Assembly (NCBI GenBank): GCA_963704035.1
Contig: CAVPGR010000004.1
Location: forward strand, 1,426,001 to 1,490,000
Length of the DNA stretch: 64,000 nucleotides
Direction: 5' to 3'
Origin: JAOSJL01 sp963704035
Lineage (GTDB): Bacteria > Actinomycetota > Acidimicrobiia > IMCC26256 > JAOSJL01
Under the pieces are notes generated by a model. That model saw nothing but the letters and a program-made list of their open reading frames with translations. It was not told the origin of the DNA and did no database searches. A program made the position numbers and the translations under genes. Shown here piece by piece: positions 25,130 through 32,891 of this stretch (positions within the stretch are counted from its first letter, which is position 1; the number at the start of each line of letters is the position of its first letter).

Positions 25130-25315
25130 ACCCGAGACGAGATCAGCGACGCAGGTATCCTGCGGCGCCCGAGGCGAGGCAAGGGAACCCGAGACGAGAT
25201 CAGCGACGCAGGTATCCTGCGGCGCCCGAGGCGAGGCAAGGGAACCCGAGACGAGGATCAGCGACGCAGGTATCCTGCGGCGCCCGAGGCGAGGCAAGGG
25301 AACCCGAGACGAGGA
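25130..25315. repeat. 57-bp palindromic direct-repeat array (three full units plus a partial)
   Basis: Units at 25130-25186, 25187-25243 and 25244-25301 (the third has one extra G) are otherwise identical, followed by a 14-base partial unit at 25302-25315. Each begins acccgagacgag and contains CGCAGGTATCCTGCG, a 6-bp-arm palindrome, followed by CGCCCGAGGCGAGG. The array starts directly after the VOC stop codon and ends 9 bases before the next start codon. Related copies lie at 11957-12006, 18431-18448, 44719-44740 and partly 10040-10057. Confidence 0.9.
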
Positions 25316-25324
25316 AAGCGCATC

Positions 25325-26020
25325 ATGGGAACTGACGCCGACGCCTACGACCGTTCGCGCCGACGTGTGGACGCGCTTGTTCGGGATCTGGGTGCGGACG
25401 CTTTGGCCACGCCGGTGCGGGCATGTCCGGGGTGGTCGGTCGCCGACCTCGTGGCGCATCTGTCGGCCATCACCGTGGACGTGGCCAACGGCAACATCGA
25501 CGGTGTCGGAACCGACGCGTACACGGCACGGCAGGTCGCCGAACGTGCCGACCAGCCGATCGCGCTCACGCTCGACCAGTGGGCCGAGCACGCGCCGGCT
25601 CTCACCGGCGCCTTCGAGGGTTTTCCCTTCGAGATGGCCGCCGGACCCGCCGTGGGCGACCTCTACACACACGAGCTCGACCTGCGATTCGCACTGGGGG
25701 AGGAGGTCGTGGTCGACGACGACGCCGTCGCCACGACGCTTCGGTACTACGCCGACGCGCTCGGCAAGAGACTGACCGGGGCGAACAAGCCGGCACTGCG
25801 GATCCGTGCCGGCGGAGACGAGTACCTCGTGGGTGAGGGTGAGCCCGCTGCGACCGTGAGCGCGGATCCGATCCCGGCCATTCGGGCGCTCACCGGTCGA
25901 CGCACACTCGACCAGATCCGCGAGTTGGACTGGGACGGTGATGCGGAGGTCTATCTCGAGGTGTTCTCCGACTACGGCTATGCGGCCGAGCAGATCGAGG
26001 ACGACTCCGGTGGCCGATGA
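25325..26020 (+). CDS. mycothiol-dependent maleylpyruvate isomerase-type (MDMPI/DinB-like) protein
   Basis: 231 residues. The N-terminus (VDALVRDLGADALATPVRACPGWSVADLVAHLSAI) is the MDMPI_N/TIGR03083 four-helix motif with the metal-ligand His of AHLSAI; DLYTHELDLRFALG supplies the second ligand region and the C-terminal domain (AATVSADPIPAIRALTGRRTLDQI) is the sterol-carrier-like MDMPI_C. Members use mycothiol, the actinobacterial thiol, as a cofactor or bind metals in detoxification. Adjacent to a VOC protein and an HxlR regulator, it suggests a small electrophile-defence group. The exact reaction is unknown. Confidence 0.85.
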   Translation: MGTDADAYDRSRRRVDALVRDLGADALATPVRACPGWSVADLVAHLSAITVDVANGNIDGVGTDAYTARQVAERADQPIALTLDQWAEHAPALTGAFEGFPFEMAAGPAVGDLYTHELDLRFALGEEVVVDDDAVATTLRYYADALGKRLTGANKPALRIRAGGDEYLVGEGEPAATVSADPIPAIRALTGRRTLDQIRELDWDGDAEVYLEVFSDYGYAAEQIEDDSGGR

Positions 26021-26074
26021 CCGCGGTGCTGACGACAGGGGTGCTGATGACCGCGGTCGGGCCGGCCCGGGTTC

Positions 26075-26080
26075 TAGCCT
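26075..26080 (+). promoter_or_regulatory. -10 box TAGCCT before the secreted-repeat lipoprotein
   Basis: TAGCCT 55 bases ahead of ATG 26136. It gives a leader of about 48 bases containing the ribosome site GGAGGAG. Confidence 0.4.
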
Positions 26081-26135
26081 GAACGGAAATCCCGCCGATC
26101 GATCGCGGGAAGAGGTCCGACCCGGAGGAGCGCGC

Positions 26136-26640
26136 ATGCGCCGGCACAGGTTTCTGATTCTGATCGTCGTGGCACTCGTGGCGTTCGCCGCATGCAGCAG
26201 CGATGACAGCAGTGGTGACGGACAGCAATGATGGCGGCGACACCACGACGACGTCGGTCGGCTCCGATTCGGGGACGACCGATCCCACCTCGCTCACCGT
26301 GGAAGTCACCGATAACGCGGAGTTCGGTGAGATTCTCGCCACGAGTGAGGGCTTCACCCTCTACGCCTTCACGCCCGACCAGCCGGCCGGCGAGCCCACG
26401 TGTGTCGACGCGTGCGCCTCGACGTGGCCGCCGTTCGCCGATAACGGAAACAACGCGCCGGAGCCGTGGGGCGGCGCCGACTTCGGAAGCGTCGACAACC
26501 CCGATGGATCCGTCCAGGTCACCTACAAGGGTCTGCCCCTCTACACGTACACGGGCGACAGCTCGCCGGGCGACACCAACGGCCAGGGTGTCGGCGGCAC
26601 GTGGTTCGTCGTCAGCCAGGACGGCATCAACGAGGGCTGA
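26136..26640 (+). CDS. lipoprotein with secreted-repeat domain (PF03640-type), frameshifted
   Basis: Starts at ATG 26136 behind GGAGGAG: signal MRRHRFLILIVVALVAFAAC with lipobox. The frame changes in the Ser/Asp/Thr linker near 26215, where one extra base brings a stop; the mature domain continues as LTVEVTDNAEFGEILATSEG. The motif TLYAFTPDQPAGEPTCVDACASTWPPF and the later LPLYTYTGDSSPGDTNGQGVGGTWFVV are the two halves of the Lipoprotein_15/COG4315 repeat. Its role is unknown; relatives are surface proteins in actinobacteria. About 165 residues in total. Confidence 0.8.
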
Positions 26641-26669
26641 TTGTCCCCAACGACGCGGCGCCCAGGGAT

Positions 26670-27365
26670 CTACGGCCCCTCAATGGTCCGAGTGAACTCG
26701 AGGTAGCTCTCGTCGGCCGCTGCACAGTGCGCCCTCGCGTCGTTGGCCGTCGGGATCAGGTACGAAACGCTCTGGTTGTAGGTGAACGCATCGAGGACTC
26801 CGTTGAGCAGCGTGTCGAGGTCCGCGAGGCAGAACTGCGACTTGTCGGCTGCATCCGCCGCGAGAATCGCCAAGGCAGCGGCGATGGCCCGCTCTGCTTG
26901 GGCCGCGGCGTGCTCTCCCCGGGCGGCGTCGCGCTCACCTTCGACGATTTCGCGTTCGCCCTCCAGAGCTGCCTTCTCACTGGCGAGGCCTTCGACTCGT
27001 CCTTCGAGTCCAGCGACGTGTTCTTCGGACGTCGTCAGCTGGGCATTGAGATCAAGGTTCTCGGACTCTGCAGCCAGCGCCCGCCCCTTCCATTCTCTGC
27101 CCCGCTCGTTGATCCTGAAGGAGAAGGCGCCACCGGCGACCATTCCGATGCTGAGAACCGAGACGGCGACGATCCACGGCCAACGGCGCCATTGCCGGAG
27201 TTCAGGTGGCGAGGGTTCCAGGACCGTTTCGCCGGGAGGATCTTCGAATGGCGGATCTTCGAGTGGCGGCTCGAGAGACCCCGACCAGGTCGGTGCCCAC
27301 GGGTCGTCGTCACTCGCGATCGGTGGTTCCCACGGTGGTGGGGTGTCGGGCGGATGGGGTTCCAT
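26670..27365 (-). CDS. membrane protein with coiled coil, unknown function
   Basis: 231 residues from ATG 27365, chosen for GGAGG at 27373-27377 and a CATAAT -10 box at 27396-27401; an upstream in-frame ATG lies inside that box. A Pro/Glu/Asp-rich cytoplasmic segment (residues 1-50, DPPFEDPPGET) is followed by one membrane helix (RWPWIVAVSVLSIGMVAGGAF) and an extracytoplasmic coiled coil of about 90 residues with heptads of Ala, Leu and Glu (LNAQLTTSEEHVAGLEGRVE). The C-terminal 60 residues hold two Cys (FCLADLDTLL and AHCAAADE). I recognise no family. Confidence 0.65.
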   Translation of the reverse strand: MEPHPPDTPPPWEPPIASDDDPWAPTWSGSLEPPLEDPPFEDPPGETVLEPSPPELRQWRRWPWIVAVSVLSIGMVAGGAFSFRINERGREWKGRALAAESENLDLNAQLTTSEEHVAGLEGRVEGLASEKAALEGEREIVEGERDAARGEHAAAQAERAIAAALAILAADAADKSQFCLADLDTLLNGVLDAFTYNQSVSYLIPTANDARAHCAAADESYLEFTRTIEGP

Positions 27366-27395
27366 CGTCGGGCCTCCGCAACGGGGCGATTCACC

Positions 27396-27401
27396 ATTAT
27401 G
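27396..27401 (-). promoter_or_regulatory. -10 box CATAAT for the coiled-coil membrane protein
   Basis: CATAAT on the minus strand, 30 bases ahead of ATG 27365, with GGAGG in the leader. This pair of signals decides the start codon. Confidence 0.45.
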
Positions 27402-27490
27402 CACCACAAATGGGGCAGCATGTCCGGGGAGGTTTCGGCTGACGCTGCTGGGTACTCAAGACCCCGACTGGCCCCGTCGATGGCTGGGAC

Positions 27491-28299
27491 TTGCCCGGTT
27501 TCACACGTCGCGCCCGACCCGTGGCGCTCGCACTTGCCGTGCTCCTGCTCTGCGCAGCGTGCGGCATCGCCCGCACCGTTCCGGCGGTGCAGGCCGTGGC
27601 GTCGCGTCCTGACAACGCGACGGTCCTGCTCTTCGGCGACTCACTGTTGCATCAGGCCGCGCCCGAGATCGCCTTGCAGGCCGAGGCCAACGTCCTGCCC
27701 GTCGACGTCGTCGACAAGTCGCAGAACGGAGCGGGGCTCCTGACGACCTACGGGTTCGACGCAGCACCTCGCGACATTCTTCAGGCGCATCTCGCGGAGT
27801 TCGAACCCGACTACGTCGTGGTCGAGTTCTCGGGCAACCACTGGTTCGCGGACATCCTGCCGGGATACGAGGATCTCGAGTACGGCTCGGAGGAGTGGTT
27901 CGCCGCCTGGTGGGAGAACTACGACCTGATCGTGGCGGACATCGTCGCGGCGGGTGCTACGCCCCTGACCGTGATTCCGCCCCCGTACGGACCGCTCAGC
28001 CCCGGCGAAGTGACCCGCACCACCCTGGCCGAGGACTACCCGGGCGCGGCCGCGGCACACGGAAGTCCGGCGATCGACTGGTGGGAGGCGCTCGCCTCGA
28101 AGGACTGCATCGTCTGGATCGCGAAACCCAGCGGCGGTCTGAAGAGCATGCCGCTGTGTTACGCCGACGAACTCGACGGATCCCGAGGCCGGCGCCATCG
28201 AGACCGTGCGTGCGGCCGACATGCTCCACATGAGCGAGGCGGGTGCCCAGCGAGCGGCCCTCTGGACGGTGGCGGTACTCAGCGACCTCCTCGCCTGAG
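27491..28299 (+). CDS. SGNH-hydrolase-like lipoprotein (frameshifted near the 3' end)
   Basis: From TTG 27491 to TGA 28297-28299, about 269 residues. The signal peptide (ARPVALALAVLLLCAAC) has a lipobox. VLLFGDSLLHQAAPEIAL is SGNH block I (GDS with the nucleophile Ser) and VVEFSGNHWF resembles block III with Asn. Near 28180 the frame changes; the tail resumes as PEAGAIETVRAADMLHMSEAGAQRAALWTV, containing the MSEAGA segment that usually follows the catalytic D-x-x-H block in GDSL lipases or acetyltransferase-linked SGNH domains. The likely role is deacylation of a cell-surface polymer; that is inference. Confidence 0.7.
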
Positions 28300-28328
28300 G
28301 TATTCCGCAACCCACGGTTCCGCTGTGA

Positions 28329-28376
28329 TGATGGTGGGCACCATCAGATCCTGAGACTCAGCGATGTCCATCGCTG
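28329..28376. repeat. two tandem 18-bp near-perfect palindromes
   Basis: TGATGGTG-GG-CACCATCA (28329-28346) and CAGCGATG-TC-CATCGCTG (28359-28376): each has 8-bp perfect arms around a 2-base centre, 12 bases apart, in the 203-base gap between the SGNH gene and the HNH gene. Such sites can be operators or protein-binding palindromes; they do not resemble each other in sequence. Confidence 0.75.
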
Positions 28377-28424
28377 GAGTCAAGCGCGGCCCAGTTGTTG
28401 GGAGGAAGAATCGAGGACGCCGTC

Positions 28425-28472
28425 ATCGCCGCCGCGCATCAAGATGACGACGGGTATCGTCACGGCGGCGAT
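28425..28472. repeat. nested inverted repeat upstream of HNH gene
   Basis: Outer arms ATCGCCGCCG (28425-28434) and CGGCGGCGAT (28463-28472) enclose inner arms TGACGA (28445-28450) and TCGTCA (28457-28462). The right arms are contiguous, so the two stems stack into a 16-bp helix with a 10-base bulge on one side and a 6-base loop. It ends 30 bases before the HNH start codon. It may be an RNA leader structure or a DNA recognition site. Confidence 0.7.
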
Positions 28473-28502
28473 CTGCCGAACTCGAGAGTGCGAGGGTGCT
28501 CG

Positions 28503-29420
28503 ATGAGCCTGGATCTCGATCGGGATCTGCTGCTTCGAAATGCAGCCTTTCAGAGGCTCGAGGAGCTTTCACGGACCTACTCCGACTTGTTGCCATGGTC
28601 AGTTCTGAGTCAGGGATTTCCGTTTCGCGGTGACCACGTTCGGTTCCTCGGCCCTCGGGGGATCTTCAAGCCGGCGCAGATGGATCTGCCGCTTTCAATC
28701 ACAACGGCGCCGGAGAAGCCGGGACGCCCCCGCCCTTATGACGACGAGCTGGGTCCCGATGGGTTCCTGCGTTATCGATATCAGGGAACGGACCCAAGAA
28801 GCGCTGACAACGAGAAGCTTCGCAAGTGTTTCGTTGAAGGGTTGCCGCTCATCTACTTCCATGGGGTGGCCAGCGGGTCCTATCAAGCCCTGTGGCCGGC
28901 GTTCATTCACGGTGACGATCCGGGCTCGCTGACGTTCGTGGTTGCAGTTGATGATCCCCAGCTACTCGACGAGACGCTCGCGACAAGCACGGTGGACGAG
29001 GCGCGGCGTGCCTATACAACCCGCCTGGCGGTTCAGCGGCTCCACCAGACCGCGTTCCGATACAAGGTCCTCGCCGCGTATCGAACCACCTGCGCGATAT
29101 GTCGATTGCGGAATCACCCCGAGTTGCTCGACGCTGCCCACATCCTCTCCGACAGCCGAGGCGGAGAACCAGTGGTGCCGAACGGACTTGCGCTCTGCAA
29201 GATCCATCACGCAGCCTTCGACGGCAACGTCGTGGGAATCCGGCCAGATCTTGTCGTCCAGGTCAACGATGACGTCCTGGCCGAGATCGATGGTCCGATG
29301 CTGCGGTACGGCCTTCAAGGAATGCATGACGCGAAGCTGATCGTTCCTCGCAGCGCTTCCGATCGACCGGATCGAAACCTGCTGGAAGAGCGTTACGAGG
29401 AGTTTCGGCAAGCGAGCTGA
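28503..29420 (+). CDS. HNH endonuclease with N-terminal recognition-type domain
   Basis: 305 residues from ATG 28503. The C-terminal HNH_2-type nuclease (about 195-260) reads CAICRLRNHPELLDAAHI ... NGLALCKIHHAAFD: two CxxC/CxxH zinc pairs and the catalytic His of AHI. The N-terminal 150 residues (GIFKPAQMDLPLSITTAP, GPDGFLRYRYQGTDP, GLPLIYFHGVASGSYQALWP) resemble the PUA/SRA-like reader domains joined to HNH in modification-dependent restriction enzymes such as the ScoMcrA group; this link is from memory of architecture, not an alignment. Base use is visibly less GC-rich than the neighbours, hinting at acquisition by transfer. Confidence 0.75.
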   Translation: MSLDLDRDLLLRNAAFQRLEELSRTYSDLLPWSVLSQGFPFRGDHVRFLGPRGIFKPAQMDLPLSITTAPEKPGRPRPYDDELGPDGFLRYRYQGTDPRSADNEKLRKCFVEGLPLIYFHGVASGSYQALWPAFIHGDDPGSLTFVVAVDDPQLLDETLATSTVDEARRAYTTRLAVQRLHQTAFRYKVLAAYRTTCAICRLRNHPELLDAAHILSDSRGGEPVVPNGLALCKIHHAAFDGNVVGIRPDLVVQVNDDVLAEIDGPMLRYGLQGMHDAKLIVPRSASDRPDRNLLEERYEEFRQAS

Positions 29421-29426
29421 CGGCGG

Positions 29427-32400
29427 CTACAGCGCCGCTTGGACCTCTTCGAGCGCGCTTCCGAGGTCATCTACCGACCGCACTTCGGCGCCGGTTTCGC
29501 CGAGGAACAGGAATTCGCAGCGGGTGACGGGTTGGCCGGTGGCCCGGGAGACGGCCAGGACGTAGCTGGCACCCTGGAGACGGTAGCGCTCGAGCTTGTT
29601 GTCGAGATCCTCGTCGGTGCGCCACGCGTCGGTCTTGTAGTCGACGACCACCAGGCCGTCGTCGCTTCGGTAGATCAGATCCACATATCCCTCGAGGATG
29701 CGGTCGCCGACCGGTGTCGCCACGTAGGTCTCACGCCAGAAGTCGCCCTGCACCGCTTCCTGCACGGTGTCGCTGTCGAGCGCGGAACGCGCCAGGGCGG
29801 CGATGCGGCCTTCGTGTCCGATGACTCCCTCGGCGGCCGCCTGTGCGGCGGCGGTCTCGTCGAGACCGTCGCCGGTGCGGAGGTCGATCGTCTGGAGGAC
29901 GGCGTGCACGGCGCGACCGATCGCGGTGCCGTAGCGGCCCTTCATCCACGGTGGGAGCTCCAGATCACGGGCGTTCTTCTTCGAGGCCGGGGTCGTCGTC
30001 GGCTCCCTCAGCTTCCTCGGCTGATTCTTCGGCACGCTCGCTTCACGCTTCGCGTCGGCCTCGCGGCGCTCGCGTTCTTCGGCGGCCGTCGGGCGACCGT
30101 CGTCGCCGCGATCGTGCGCGACACGGACCCACGCTCGAGGATCTCGTGCAGCTCCGGCCTCCCACTCGTCACGACCTGCCAGGGCGCCATCACCGTCGCG
30201 GCGGGCTGCGAGGGCAGGTGCGGTCGTGACGCCTCCACCAACTCTTCTCGCGTGTGGTGCATTTTCGCAACCCGGCGTGCATCAAGAGTTCGGCGTTCGT
30301 CGACCGCTCGATCGCCGGCTTCTTGTCGCGATCCTTGCGGTGCAGCGACACGACGAGGTGATCGCGAGCGCGGGTCGCACCGACGTAGAGCAGCCGAAGC
30401 TTCTCGTGGAAGTTCATCTGTTCGTCGATCGGTTGGAACTTCTCGAACTCGTCGGTCTTCACGTCGCTCGTGAGCTTCAGCCCGTAGTCGCCATTGTGCG
30501 GCCACGTGACCTGGACGCCCCCGCTGTCGGTTCATCGGCCGCGTGCTCATCCCCGAGAGAATCGTGATCGGGAACTCCAGGCCCTTCGCTCCGTGGATCG
30601 TGAGGATCCGCACCGAGTCGTCGTCGGTCTCGGGAAGCACCGTCTCGGTGACCCGCGCGCCCTCGTCGCTCTGGAGGCGTGTCCACTCCAGGAACTCCCG
30701 CACGCCCCCGCCCTGGGCGTCGCCGAAGGCCCGCGCCTGGTCGACGACGAAGCGCACCCGTCGCCACAGGTCGCGCGGCCGACCCTGCGCGAAGCCCGAG
30801 CTCGAGGAGCCGCCGGTCGCGCACGATCCGGGCCAGCAGCTCGCTCGGGGGAGTCCACGCGCGCGGTTCGTGGAGCGTCGGCCAGGTACCGCATGGCCTC
30901 GACCGACGGGATGGTCGTCGGGCAGGCGTCGGGCAGGCGGCGCCTGGTGGTTCCAGGACCCGCCGAAGTCCGTGGCGGAACGTGAAGAGGTCGTCGTCAC
31001 CGCACCCGAGAACGGGCGACCGCAACGCCGTGACGAGCGACAGCTCGTCGGTGGGGTCGTCGACGGCCCGGAGCACCAGCGAGCAGGTCGCGGATCTCGC
31101 GGGTCGCGTACACGAGCGACGACGACTCGGCCCGGTACGGGATGCCGGCGTCGTCCAACGCCGTCTCGAGGTGCGGGCAGCGACGTGCGGGTCGGGAGCA
31201 GGATCGTGATGTCGCCGAGGCGCGCCGGGCGCCACCGCTCGTCGCCGTTCGTCGTCGACCCCGGCGTCGACCGACCAGCCGTCGCAGATCGGCGGCACGG
31301 ACCGCCGCGACGACGTCGGCCGCCTCGAGCTCGCGCAGATCGGCGGCGTTCGAGCTTGCTGTCGTGTTCGTCGACGCCGAGCAGCGTGACGGGCGGACCC
31401 GACCGGGGCCGCGTCGCGCCGGGGCTCCAGCGCTTCGTACTCGGGCTGCGAGCTCCCGGCGGGCTCGATGAGGTCGCCGAACGTCGCGTTGACCCACTCG
31501 ATGATCGGAGCCGTCGTGCGCCAGTTGCGTCGTGAGCGACAGCCGCCGTCCGCCGAGCGAGTCGCGGGCCTCGAGGAACATCGCGATGTCGGCACGGCGG
31601 AACCGGTAGATCGACTGCTTCGGGATCGCCGACGACGAAGAGGCGGCCCGGCTCGACCTCGACGTCCGACCAGGGCTTCGAGCCCGGCGTCCGGGTCGGT
31701 CGACGCCAGGAGCACCGCGAGGTCGATCTGGATCGGGTCGGTGTCCTGGAACTCGTCGAGCAGGAGGCGCGTGGTAGCGCCGCCGCAGCCGCTGACGCAC
31801 GCTCCGACCCGTGGTCGGGGTCACGCAGGAGCCGTCGGGCGAGCACCAGGAGGTCGTGGAACTCGAGGCGACCGCTGCGGCGTCGCTCCTCGGCCTCGTC
31901 GAGCGTGAAGCGTGCGATCTCGGCGGCGAGGCGGCGCACCGCGCGCACGGCGATGGCGTCGAGCGACCTCGCTGCGACCGACTCGGCCTCACGGCCGCGA
32001 GGTCGTCGCGGAGATCATCGATGTCGACGCCGCCCTTCTCCCAGTTGGCCTTCTGGCCGGCCTTCTTGCAGAACTTCGGTGGGTCGGAGAGCAGGCGCAC
32101 GGTCTCGAGCTCGTCGTCGTCAGCGACGGCAGCACCGACCCGCGCACACCATGCGACGATCTCGTCGAGGTGCTCGAACCATCTTGTCGTCCTCGGCCGG
32201 CGCAGACGTCGGCGCACCTCGCAGAGCTCGGCCACACGGTCGATCAGCGCGGACGAGATCGATCTCGGGCGGGTCGGGTTCGTCGCGGGGCACGCGCTCG
32301 TCGACGAGGTCCCAGTTGGCGTTGAACTGCGACGCCACGTCGCGACAGCCGCTCGATCGTCACGCCGCCTGCGAGCGACGAGCAGCAGCGCCGCGTTCGA

Positions 32401-32891
32401 CGGACGGGTCTTCCAACAGCCGGTCGACGAAGCGTCTCCACCGCTCGTCGAAATCGACCTGGGAGCGATCTCGTCGAGCACCTCCACACCGGGGGGTAGT
32501 CCGGCCTCGATCGGGTGCTCGGTGAGGAGCCGTTGCGCGAACGCATGCAGCGTCGAGATCGCGGCGGAGTCGACCTCGTCGAGCGCCTCCGCTGCACCGC
32601 TCCCGGAACTGCTCCGACCGTCGAGCGGGTCGGCGGCGGCCAGCTCGAGCTCCTTGCGGATCCGATCGCGAAGTTCCGCGGCCGCCTTCTCGGTGAAGGT
32701 GATCGCGGCGATGTGGCGCATCGGGACGCGAACGGTGTCGTCGTCCGCGGTGATCAGCGCCACGACGCGGTCGACGAGCGACTTCGTCTTGCCGGATCCT
32801 GCGCCGGCCTCGGCGAACAGCGTGTCGGCGAGCAGCGTGCCGATCGCCTCGCGTGCCGCGCGTCGTCGTCGATGAGGACGGGCTCACCCAT
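29427..32891 (-). CDS. AddA-type ATP-dependent helicase/nuclease (multiple frameshifts)
   Basis: Inferred from ATG 32891 (MGEPVLIDDDARHAR) to stop 29427, about 1150 residues if the indels are corrected. Walker A (LFAEAGAGSGKTKSLVD, about 32790-32825) is followed by HIAAITFTEKAAAELRDRIRKEL and STLHAFAQRLL, UvrD motifs Ia-Ib; later VRILTIHGAKGLEFPI is motif V. The last 200 codons are intact (29427-30035) and carry the PD-(D/E)XK nuclease GRAVHAVLQ ... LEGYVDLIYR ... LVVVDYKTD. The middle changes frame about every 100-200 bases without loss of protein signal. With AddB it would resect double-strand breaks. Overlaps the addB end. Confidence 0.8.

Noticed and set aside
25130..25315. Short repeat array considered as a CRISPR
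   Set aside because: Units are 57 bp, directly abutting with no unique spacers, and no cas gene is present.
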